Origin: an uncultured Prevotellaceae bacterium | GTDB taxonomy: Bacteria > Bacteroidota > Bacteroidia > Bacteroidales > Bacteroidaceae | Assembly (NCBI GenBank): GCA_946411565.1 | Contig: CAMKEM010000020.1 | Span: forward strand, 1-46,367 | Length of the DNA stretch: 46,367 bases | Direction: 5' to 3' | Part shown: piece by piece, positions 36,308 to 43,666 of the stretch | How positions within the stretch are numbered: the first letter of the stretch is position 1 | Layout: each line of letters starts with the position of its first letter | Translations under genes and position numbers: made by a program | The notes under the pieces: model-generated | The model's input: the letters and a program-made list of their open reading frames with translations, nothing else | What the model was told of the DNA's origin: nothing | Database searches by the model: none

Positions 36308-37769
36308 ACACCTTTAGGCATTTTATCGTTTTGGAATCTCGGACGATGATGTATCCGTCAGCATACGCTATCGGTCCCCATGCGTCAATACCTTCTTCCA
36401 TCACTCTTTGTTTTTTGATAAGCGTCATCGATTTTTCTCCTACGCTATAAACATATAGCTCTCCATCCTCCTTGAAAGCGAAGAGCTTGTCGCCGACGAT
36501 AAGGTAAGGACCGAGACCGAAACGCTCGTCGGCTGCCGATGTCCATATTGGACTGTGCAGATTGTCGGGCGAATACATGGCAAGGCGTTCGCGCATTCCG
36601 CCTCCATCCTTTGGCAGTATCGTTATCAATGTGCCTTTATAGCGGATTGGTGTCTGTTGTTCGCTCGACATTCCTGCCGATGCCTTGTAGCTGTCCTTGA
36701 TGGTTGCACTCCAGCCTGTGCCTCGCTTATCTACCTGTAATAGTGCGCCGCCTGCTCCATAGCCTGCTACAAGGAATATCTTATTGTCGGATATCTGCAA
36801 TGGCGATGGGGCTACAACCGATGGCTGCCATTTGCTCGTATTCCATAGCATCTTGCCTATGCTTCCCTTCTCGGCACTCACGCCACATACTCCGCCTACT
36901 CCTATATATACATAGGTGCGCGTTCCGCCAAGCGTCATTGGCATTACTGATGAGTGCGACATCTTGAGGTGAGGACTGTTAGGCGTTGCCCAGAGAGTCT
37001 TGCCTGTTTCGATATCTACGCCAAGCATCAGTGTGTCCTTGCCTGCGGGGGCAAGTACGAGAGTGCCATTGTCAATCAACGGGCATTGGCCTGTGTACCA
37101 GAATGGTATCTCCGTGGCAAAGCGCTTCTTCATGTCTAATGACCACTGCATTTTGCCAGTTTCCTTATCGCAGCACATAACGTGTCCTTCTGGTCCGATG
37201 CTCACCACATGGTTCTGATAGATGGCAGGGATGGTGCGTGAGAATCCGTGGTTGCGCTTCATTGGCACTCTGTACCAGCGTTTCCATAGCTGTTTGCCCG
37301 TGATGAGGTCGATGCAGCGTAAGGCATCGGAACTGAGCTGCTCGTCGTAGTCGAGTACGTATGCCTTGCCTTGTGATATTACGGGTGAGGCGTGTCCCTC
37401 GCCTGTCTTGAGTGTCCACATCTCCTTGAAGGCATCTTTCATGAGCGACATGCCGTTGGCGTTGCTTGCTATGTTGTCGTGGTTGCTGCCTCGGAAGCAT
37501 GGCCAAGACCCCCTGGATCCCCCTGCGTAGGGGGAGTGTTTAGAGTTTAGAGTGGAGGGGTTAGAGTTGGGTGTTTGCTCTTCCTTCATGAAGAACTCTC
37601 CGATAATCACGTCATCGGCCTTGCGGGCTGTTGCCTGCGGACGGTTGTCTGCTCCAGGCATAGCCAGCTTGAAGTTGTCGGTTGGGTCGTAGCAGTGCCA
37701 TGCAATGAGTACTGCGATATACACCACGACGAGTCCGATGCTTATCAGTATCTGTTTCTTATTCTTCAT
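36300..37769 (-). CDS. Membrane-anchored PQQ-like propeller, repeat-derived linker
   Basis: This 489-residue protein has one N-terminal membrane segment (about 6-25, ILISIGLVVVYIAVLIAW), a linker and a periplasmic propeller (CIDLITGKQLWKRW, CCDKETGKMQWSLD, GVDIETGKTLWAT). Residues about 66-88 (TPNSNPSTLNSKHSPYAGGS) are family A repeat. Here the frame changes within the repeat, giving SPYAGGSRGS instead of SPPTQGDSGG. The start overlaps the cyclase gene's end by 11 bases, so translation is likely coupled. The order cyclase, propeller, propeller suggests they work on or with the cyclase product. Confidence 0.85.
   Translation of the reverse strand: MKNKKQILISIGLVVVYIAVLIAWHCYDPTDNFKLAMPGADNRPQATARKADDVIIGEFFMKEEQTPNSNPSTLNSKHSPYAGGSRGSWPCFRGSNHDNIASNANGMSLMKDAFKEMWTLKTGEGHASPVISQGKAYVLDYDEQLSSDALRCIDLITGKQLWKRWYRVPMKRNHGFSRTIPAIYQNHVVSIGPEGHVMCCDKETGKMQWSLDMKKRFATEIPFWYTGQCPLIDNGTLVLAPAGKDTLMLGVDIETGKTLWATPNSPHLKMSHSSVMPMTLGGTRTYVYIGVGGVCGVSAEKGSIGKMLWNTSKWQPSVVAPSPLQISDNKIFLVAGYGAGGALLQVDKRGTGWSATIKDSYKASAGMSSEQQTPIRYKGTLITILPKDGGGMRERLAMYSPDNLHSPIWTSAADERFGLGPYLIVGDKLFAFKEDGELYVYSVGEKSMTLIKKQRVMEEGIDAWGPIAYADGYIIVRDSKTIKCLKVYE
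37505..37570 (-). repeat. Family A insert in the membrane propeller gene
   Basis: The core CCCCCTGCGTAGGGGG is present with one change nearby (CCCCCTGGATCCCCCTG). It is read partly in a different frame from the other copies, and lies in the linker between the membrane segment and the propeller. Confidence 0.85.
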
Positions 37770-39603
37770 TTAGTTCACATTTTATAGCATGTAGCAGAAA
37801 GGTGACGTTGTATAGATCCTCGGAATACCATAGTCGAGAGAAATACAGTCCGATGGGTTCGGGGGCATACAGCGTGCCTGCCTTGTATCGTTCATACAGA
37901 TATTCCCAGCCTTTTTGCTTGTTTTCCTCGTATCTGTCTGGGAAGTGTGCGAGTGCTGCAAGTGCCCTGCTCGTGAATGTAACCTTTGAGCATACTCCCT
38001 TGTTGCCTCCCCAACCACCATCCTCATTCTGGCAGTTGATGAGAAACTGCACCTTACTCTCTGCCAATGCTTTGCCTTCTGGCTGATTGCTCTGCATCAG
38101 ATAGTCGATGACGGTGGCTGTGCCATAGACAGGCGCTTTCTCGTCGGTGGCATCCTGATCGCCAAACCATAGGGGAGTCCATCCTGCATCGTTGGCTGTG
38201 CCCTGCATCCAATGGAGCATGCGGTTATAGCTGCGTTGCACGTCGCGCTTAATCTGACCATTGAGCGAGGGAATCCATAATCCCATGGCGAGCATGGCAT
38301 GAGCCGTGATGTCGGGTGTTGAACGGTCGAATGGCAGTTTTCCCCATCCCTTGCAGAAGGTAGGCATACCGCCGTCGTTATTCTGTAGCCACATTAGCCA
38401 TTTCAGTCCTTCCTCAATCTCTTTGCTGACGGTTCCATGCGTGAGGTGATGAAGTGCCACGAGTGCACCGCTGGTATCGTCACCGTCAGGAACTGATCCG
38501 CTCAGATCGCTCCATCCCCAACCTCCATGTCGTGCTCCAGTGAATGGATGAACATCCTTCGTTGCATTGCGCTTGATGATCTCGGAGAGTTTAGAGTTTA
38601 GAGTGGAGGGGTTAGAGGTTAGAAGCCCCCCTGAATCCCCCTGCGTAGGGGGAGAGGTTAGAGTGGAGGGGGTAGAGGTTAGAGCGAAAGGCATGTTAAT
38701 TGTTAATTGTTCATTGTTAATTGTTACTTGTTCATTGTTAATTGTTAATTTAATTACCTTTGCAGCCAAACTCGTAACCCATCCCGAAAGATTGGTATCA
38801 ATAGACCATGCACCATCTTCCCTAACAGTATCAACAAGGAATTTAGCACATTGCTGCGTTACCTCATGCTCTCTGAAACCACTTTCTGCAAGGCACATAG
38901 AAACGAATGCTGTGAGTGGTGCTGCTTCAAGGTAGCCTCCATCCTCTGGTTGCATCTTGCGCAACACTCGCATGGCTTTCGGCACAAACAGATTTCGTAC
39001 TGGTCTTTTCTTTCCACTCTTTCGCATCTGGCATATTCCGATGGCTATCAATGCAGGAATGGCATAGCTCACTACTGGTAGGTTGAGGTATCGGAATAGT
39101 TTTTGCGGTAGGGTGGCAAGTTCGAAAGGGAAGGGGGGAATTTTCTTCCAGTTGCTTATCACCCCTGCCAAAGCGCACATCATGAGTATGGGGACGGAGA
39201 AAGTATAGTCCTTGCCGTAGTAGTTCAATACTCCTTTTATCAAGGCTTCCTCTGTTTCGCCGCCAAACTGCTGGTTGAGATATGCCCTTGTACGGTCGGA
39301 GGCTTTTCCAACGGCATAGAGAGAGACGTATGTAAGTAGAGTGGCGGTCATATTCGATGGGCTCTCAACTGTGTCGCCCCATGATCCGTCGGGCTTCATG
39401 GTTGCGTTGAGCCACCTTACGCCGTTCTCTATCTGCTGTGCATATTTCTCGGCATCGATTCTTTGCAAGGCATACACGCTGACAGATGTAGAAATGGCGC
39501 TGCTTGATAGCTTGCCTCTCCACATTCCATCCTCAGAGCGACTATTCATTAGCCTCTCCATGGCATCTGCCTGCATTTGTCTTAACAATGTATCGTTTAC
39601 CAT
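37759..39603 (-). CDS. Class II terpene cyclase of squalene-hopene cyclase type, with insert
   Basis: This 614-residue protein has the two alpha-barrel layout of squalene-hopene cyclases. QW-like motifs are seen at SRSEDGMWRG (21-30), KPDGSWGD (70-77), REDGAW (261-266), NNDGGMPTF (408-416) and NEDGGWGG (526-533). The acid motif of class II cyclases, DxDD, is present as DGDDT (373-377), preceded by HGGWGWSDLSG as in hopene cyclases. It should protonate and cyclise a polyprenyl substrate. About 55 residues (286-340) are family A repeat, falling between the N-terminal barrel part and the catalytic domain. The uncertain point is the substrate; the isoprenyl synthase in the same train is the obvious supplier. 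Confidence 0.87.
   Translation of the reverse strand: MVNDTLLRQMQADAMERLMNSRSEDGMWRGKLSSSAISTSVSVYALQRIDAEKYAQQIENGVRWLNATMKPDGSWGDTVESPSNMTATLLTYVSLYAVGKASDRTRAYLNQQFGGETEEALIKGVLNYYGKDYTFSVPILMMCALAGVISNWKKIPPFPFELATLPQKLFRYLNLPVVSYAIPALIAIGICQMRKSGKKRPVRNLFVPKAMRVLRKMQPEDGGYLEAAPLTAFVSMCLAESGFREHEVTQQCAKFLVDTVREDGAWSIDTNLSGWVTSLAAKVIKLTINNEQVTINNEQLTINMPFALTSTPSTLTSPPTQGDSGGLLTSNPSTLNSKLSEIIKRNATKDVHPFTGARHGGWGWSDLSGSVPDGDDTSGALVALHHLTHGTVSKEIEEGLKWLMWLQNNDGGMPTFCKGWGKLPFDRSTPDITAHAMLAMGLWIPSLNGQIKRDVQRSYNRMLHWMQGTANDAGWTPLWFGDQDATDEKAPVYGTATVIDYLMQSNQPEGKALAESKVQFLINCQNEDGGWGGNKGVCSKVTFTSRALAALAHFPDRYEENKQKGWEYLYERYKAGTLYAPEPIGLYFSRLWYSEDLYNVTFLLHAIKCELNEE
38587..38752 (-). repeat. Family A insert in the cyclase gene, extended
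   Basis: This is the longest simple copy. The AATTGTTAATTGTTCATTG part is extended, so the peptide repeats VTINNEQLTINNEQ-like units before MPFALTS and PPTQGDSGGLL. It is in frame and encodes about residues 286-340. Confidence 0.92.
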
Positions 39604-39646
39604 TAATATGAAATTAAAAAGCCACTCACGTCCCTTTTCTAATTCT

Positions 39647-39779
39647 AAACGCTAAGACGCTAAGGCGCAAAGATTTATTATGAACACGGAAATCACAGAA
39701 TAAACGAAACTTTCGTTTCTTTCGTGCATTCTGTGTTCGAAAAAATAAAAAACTCTACGTCTCTGTGCCTTTGCGTTTG
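39647..39779. repeat. Family B palindrome between cyclase and toroid protein genes
   Basis: This is a full copy with the longer outer arm (AAACGCTAAGACGCTAAGG). A GGTGAGGGGCTACTG arm follows, matching family C ends. Confidence 0.9.
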
Positions 39780-39830
39780 AAAAATAGAAGGTGAGGGGCT
39801 ACTGTCGAGGGGCTACTGGGATGGCTTTTC

Positions 39831-40511
39831 TTACGCTCCATCCGCTCCTAGAGCCAGCAATCCGTAGAACATATATTCCACGTCACCCCTTTCATCGTAA
39901 ATGGTAGGGGTAAAGGCACCATTATCTAGCCAATGTGCCTCTATGAAGTCGGAGGCGCTGCGTGGCTTTTCGCCTATCAGTCGAAGAGTGAACAATGCCA
40001 CGGCTGTGGTTAGCAAATCGGGTATTGGAGCTTCCTCACTCGAATAGAACCCGCCTGTCGCATCCTGACGCTTGAGCAACCAATCCGCCCATTGCTTGTT
40101 GTACGTTCCGAGTGCCTGATAGCTCATTGCCAGTATGCAGCATACGGAATTGGTAGTGGGATGCTTTGGCAAGCTGAGGGTGATGGTCTTGGGTACTACC
40201 AATTTCATCTCGCTTGATATGAAGCGGAAGAATGATCCGTAGATCGTGTCCTTCGACATGCTTTCCCTTACCTTCAGTCCGCTGAACGGCACAGAGGGAA
40301 GTTTTCGGGGAGAAAAGACCGCTTGTAGCAGTTTGCCGAATTGAGTATAATACTCGTCCACCGCTCCACCAGCATTCAGGTATGCACCATTCCTCTCTTG
40401 AGAGCTTACGAACCGCCTCACGAGTTCCTGTGCTTCGGGGCTTAATCCTTTCCAACCCTTCCGCAACCTGAGATATACTTTTATGAGCAATGGCAATTTG
40501 GGCATTGACAA
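39831..40511 (-). CDS. Alpha/alpha-toroid prenyltransferase-like protein
   Basis: This 226-residue protein has weak prenyltransferase/terpene-cyclase-type repeats: LVRRFVSSQERNGAYLN near the start, LLKRQDATGGFYSSEEAP and DLLTTAVALFTLRLIG, then IEAHWLDNGAFTPT and EYMFYGLLALGADG at the end. No DxDD motif is present, so it is not a class II cyclase by itself. It may be a half-size partner or regulatory subunit of the cyclase encoded next, or a remnant of a longer enzyme. Family B and GC-rich repeats fill the gaps on both sides (227 and 231 bases). Confidence 0.7.
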   Translation of the reverse strand: MSMPKLPLLIKVYLRLRKGWKGLSPEAQELVRRFVSSQERNGAYLNAGGAVDEYYTQFGKLLQAVFSPRKLPSVPFSGLKVRESMSKDTIYGSFFRFISSEMKLVVPKTITLSLPKHPTTNSVCCILAMSYQALGTYNKQWADWLLKRQDATGGFYSSEEAPIPDLLTTAVALFTLRLIGEKPRSASDFIEAHWLDNGAFTPTIYDERGDVEYMFYGLLALGADGA

Positions 40512-40529
40512 TTGAATTGAAATCAGCCT

Positions 40530-40725
40530 CTCAACAGTAGCCCCTCATCTGCCCTTTGGGCATCCTCTGACACATACTCCGATGTTATCAACATCGGACT
40601 TCCCAAAGGGGCGAGGTTCGAGTTACATTTTATCACTTATGAAGATCCACATAAGGTTTTATTTCTAACTTCCCCCTCGCCCCATGGGGAGAGGGGGGGC
40701 CGTAGGACGGGGGAGGGGCTACTGT
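40530..40725. repeat. Family C pair with inserted 34-base hairpin
   Basis: The 231-base gap holds CCCCTCATCTGCCCTTTGGG, then the hairpin repeat at 40571-40604 (identical to 32906-32939), then AAAGGGGCGAGG. An inverted partner at about 40672-40725 reads CCCCTCGCCCCATGGGGAG. No gene is visible. Confidence 0.75.
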
Positions 40726-40742
40726 TGAATCTTAATTCGTAG

Positions 40743-42317
40743 TTATATTATTTTCTCCGTTACTTGATATAACAATCGTTTCAGCTCAAGGCAATCAAGC
40801 TCGGCAAGTGCATCGAGTGCCTGTTGCTTGTATCTGCCCACCATTTCTTTTATCTCCTGCCTTATTTCCTCATCGCTCCATTCTGGATGTGTGCATCGTA
40901 GGGCATATACCATTGATGGGTGTTGAAAGTTTAGAAGACCCCCTGAATCCCCCTGCTTAGGGGGAGAGGTTAGAGTGGAGGTGGTAGAGGTTAGAGCGAA
41001 AGGCATGTTAATTGTTAATTGTTCATTGTTCATTGTTACTTGCTCATTGTCCTGTGCGAAGTCCTCAAGATCGTCCTTCAACTGATAGGCTATGCCGATT
41101 GCTTCTGAATAAGCCTTTAGCATAGGACGGAGATGCAGGTGGTTGCCTGTGCAGGCAAGTCCCAAAAGCAGAGACACCTCAAATGCAGGTACGGTCTTGT
41201 TCCTGAAGATGTTGAGCGAGAAATCAATATCGATAGGATGCGGATTGGCACACCATTGCAGTTCTGTGCCCTGTCCCTTGCATAGGGACACATGAGCTTC
41301 TGCTATGAGTCGCACAAGCTCCATATTATTGCTCTGAGCAAGTATTCGGTAGCCTTCACCGAGAAGAGCATCGCCTGCGTTGATGGCATAAGTATCGCCA
41401 TAGAGGGCATTGACGGTAGGCTGACCGTATCGCTCCATATCCTTATCCTCTATGTCATCGTGAATGAGCGATGCCTTATGGAAGCATTCTACAGCCACGG
41501 CTGCACGATGCACATCCTCATTCATATTGGTATCGCCCGTGATAGCCTGATATACGGCACATAGCAGATATGGACGCCAGCGTTTTCCGCCTGTTGCCAT
41601 CCAACGTAGGCATACCTGCATGGTGTGGTCGTCGCTGTTGTCGAGCATACACGCCAGTTCCTCGCTACTGAACCAGTTGTCTATCTGGTTTCTGATAGCC
41701 TGATGATTGAGTAGGGGATAGTCTTCGGGTGAGATTATTGATAGCAGTTCCTCCACGTATTCCTGATCCACATTCGTGTTCATGCAACCGTCATTGTTCA
41801 GCACGATGGCAAGTCCTGGCACGGCATGGCTTACGAGCAACGGAAAGGCTTTCTCCAACGAACTTAGGCAGCTTACGCCTATAACGGCATCCACCACGTT
41901 GTTCTCCATCAGTTCTATTACCTGCGTAAATCCTTCAGCCACTATGCTGAGCGAACCGAGTCGGTCGGCATGGTCTTGAAGTGAAGGGATGGTGCAAAGT
42001 CCGCATCTGTGACAAAGCAATCCGTATTCATCAAACTCACCCTTGCACTCGCCATACTTGCTAAGGCATTTGGGCAATAGCAGAATCCTGCGCTCGTATG
42101 GTATGGCAGCCACTATGTCAATCCATAGCTGATTGTTGATTTCCACCATCAGCCATGAGGTGAGTTCGGTAGGCAGACCGTTAAGCTCGGCATATTCATC
42201 TGCCAATGCCCTTAACAGATTTAATGACACAGGCGGACATAACGCTTTCTGTTGCACAAAGACTTTCAGGTCTCTGCGCAACTTCATTCGCTCTGTTAAT
42301 GTCTTTGGTACTGCCAT
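40743..42317 (-). CDS. DUF116 and isoprenyl diphosphate synthase fusion, with insert
   Basis: This 524-residue fusion joins two families. N-terminal part (about 20-190) is DUF116-like, with cysteines in LLPKCLSKYGEC (84, 91) and LLCHRCGLC (102, 105, 108). C-terminal part (about 225-524) is a trans-isoprenyl diphosphate synthase: GGKRWRP (243-249), first Asp-rich motif DDIED (287-291), second DDLED (415-419). It should chain isopentenyl diphosphate into a polyprenyl diphosphate, the likely precursor of the cyclase substrate. Family A repeat (about 424-464) begins five residues after the second Asp motif, replacing the usual flexible catalytic loop. Chain length cannot be told from the sequence alone. 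Confidence 0.87.
   Translation of the reverse strand: MAVPKTLTERMKLRRDLKVFVQQKALCPPVSLNLLRALADEYAELNGLPTELTSWLMVEINNQLWIDIVAAIPYERRILLLPKCLSKYGECKGEFDEYGLLCHRCGLCTIPSLQDHADRLGSLSIVAEGFTQVIELMENNVVDAVIGVSCLSSLEKAFPLLVSHAVPGLAIVLNNDGCMNTNVDQEYVEELLSIISPEDYPLLNHQAIRNQIDNWFSSEELACMLDNSDDHTMQVCLRWMATGGKRWRPYLLCAVYQAITGDTNMNEDVHRAAVAVECFHKASLIHDDIEDKDMERYGQPTVNALYGDTYAINAGDALLGEGYRILAQSNNMELVRLIAEAHVSLCKGQGTELQWCANPHPIDIDFSLNIFRNKTVPAFEVSLLLGLACTGNHLHLRPMLKAYSEAIGIAYQLKDDLEDFAQDNEQVTMNNEQLTINMPFALTSTTSTLTSPPKQGDSGGLLNFQHPSMVYALRCTHPEWSDEEIRQEIKEMVGRYKQQALDALAELDCLELKRLLYQVTEKII
40929..41048 (-). repeat. Family A insert beside the isoprenyl synthase active site
   Basis: The in-frame peptide NNEQLTINMPFALTS and TLTSPPKQGDSGGLL starts directly after the second Asp-rich motif. 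The core has one change (CTTAGGGGG for CGTAGGGGG). Confidence 0.92.
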
Positions 42318-42329
42318 ACGAATTGAAAG

Positions 42330-42432
42330 TTGAAAAATGAGAGTTTAGAGTTTAGAGTTGAGAGTTGAGAGGTTAGAGTTAATTGTTCGTTGTTACTTGA
42401 TCTCTAACCTTCTAATCTCTAACCTTCTAACC
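42330..42432. repeat. Family A-like repeat between synthase and radical SAM genes
   Basis: Repeated GTTTAGAG/GTTGAGAG units meet CTCTAACCTTCTAATCTC units in opposite orientation, which could form a weak hairpin. It fills most of the 119-base gap. There is no CCCCCTGCGTAGGGGG core. Confidence 0.65.
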
Positions 42433-42436
42433 TCAT

Positions 42437-43654
42437 CTACCCATACGCTCCGAATCCGAAGAAATAATTCTTCTTAAGCCATCGGTATGGGGCACTCTTT
42501 TCGGGAATGGCTTCATCGCCCATATCATGCCCTGGTACTGATACCATACGGGAATATTCTTCCAATACCGATTGGCGACTTGTGGTGTCGTATGCGTTAT
42601 GCTCCTTAAGGAACTGGGCAAGACGATTAGGATTCTCCATCAAGATGCAACCACGACTTTGCTCTGCGGTCATAACCCTCAGATCTGCCATAAGTTGCGA
42701 GTCCTTGAACAGTTGGGCGGCATTCTTGCCTGTGTCGTTGATGTTCTCACATGCCATCTGTAGAGGTGGACAGAACTCAATAGCTCCCGATGGGCCAATA
42801 TGGTGACTCATGCCTGTTGCAGCCGGGCACATCGCCACTCCTTTGTCGTCCCAGTAGGTATCTATAAGCGCAACAGGGGCTGTGCGACGCTCCTCAACGA
42901 GAAATAGCCTCAGACTTCGAATCTGTTCCCTGTCGAGTGCTACTTCTGGCTTCGGATTAGCTCCCACAGGGCGGTATATATAATACCAAAGGTATGCAGC
43001 TCCCTCGCGTGCCACTCTTTCTATATGCTCCCTACAGACAAGTTCCTCATAGTTGCTCTTGCAGATGCTTGCTGCCACGCCGAATATGAGTCCTGCCTTC
43101 TTGCAGGCACGTATGCCACGCAGACTTCTGTCATATACCTCATGGGTGCCTCTGCGTCTGTCACTCTCGTCCTTTAATCCCTCGATGCTGACAAGCGGAG
43201 TTACGTTGCCAAGTTCGCGTAGCTGCATGGCTATATCATCCGTAAGTAGCGTACCATTGGTGAAGAGCTGGAAGTAGCAGTCGTCATGCTTCTTGAACAC
43301 ATCAAGCAATCCTTTGTACATAAGCGGTTCGCCACCAAGTATGCCGAAAAAATAGCTTCCTTGCTTCTTGCTTGATGTGATGATGCCGTCAAGTTGCTCG
43401 TTTGAAAGAGCCTTTTTGCCACCAGCACTCACCCAACAACCGCTGCATCTCAGGTTGCAGGTTTCGGTAACGCTGATCATCACGAAGGCAGGGAAGAATT
43501 TCTTTCCCTTGGCAGAACGCTTCTCGAAACTACGCATGTTCCAAAGATTACGCCAGCCAAAGTTCCAAGCAAACTTCCAAAGCAACCTTGTCGGTGTTTG
43601 CCTTACTATCCTACAGCCTATCTTGGCAAGTGATGTCCAGTCGGTTAATGACAT
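42437..43654 (-). CDS. Radical SAM enzyme
   Basis: This 405-residue protein has the radical SAM cluster motif C66-x3-C70-x2-C73 (TCNLRCSGCW) followed by a GGEPLMY segment. A conserved C-terminal part contains CPAATGMSHHIGPSGAIEFC and a further Cys in MACENIND, resembling a SPASM-like auxiliary-cluster region. The N-terminal 55 residues are basic and Trp-rich (LLWKFAWNFGWRNLWNM) and may sit on the membrane surface, which would suit a lipid substrate. It lies 12 bases downstream of the ferredoxin-like gene, which could supply its electrons. The substrate is unknown; the isoprenoid made by the next genes is a candidate. Confidence 0.87.
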   Translation of the reverse strand: MSLTDWTSLAKIGCRIVRQTPTRLLWKFAWNFGWRNLWNMRSFEKRSAKGKKFFPAFVMISVTETCNLRCSGCWVSAGGKKALSNEQLDGIITSSKKQGSYFFGILGGEPLMYKGLLDVFKKHDDCYFQLFTNGTLLTDDIAMQLRELGNVTPLVSIEGLKDESDRRRGTHEVYDRSLRGIRACKKAGLIFGVAASICKSNYEELVCREHIERVAREGAAYLWYYIYRPVGANPKPEVALDREQIRSLRLFLVEERRTAPVALIDTYWDDKGVAMCPAATGMSHHIGPSGAIEFCPPLQMACENINDTGKNAAQLFKDSQLMADLRVMTAEQSRGCILMENPNRLAQFLKEHNAYDTTSRQSVLEEYSRMVSVPGHDMGDEAIPEKSAPYRWLKKNYFFGFGAYG

Positions 43655-43666
43655 ACGCTCCTAAAT

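Noticed and set aside
20105..37769. True PQQ-dependent dehydrogenases
   Set aside because: The propellers have PQQ-like blade motifs but I cannot find the catalytic Asp/Glu and disulfide pattern, and no PQQ synthesis genes are present.
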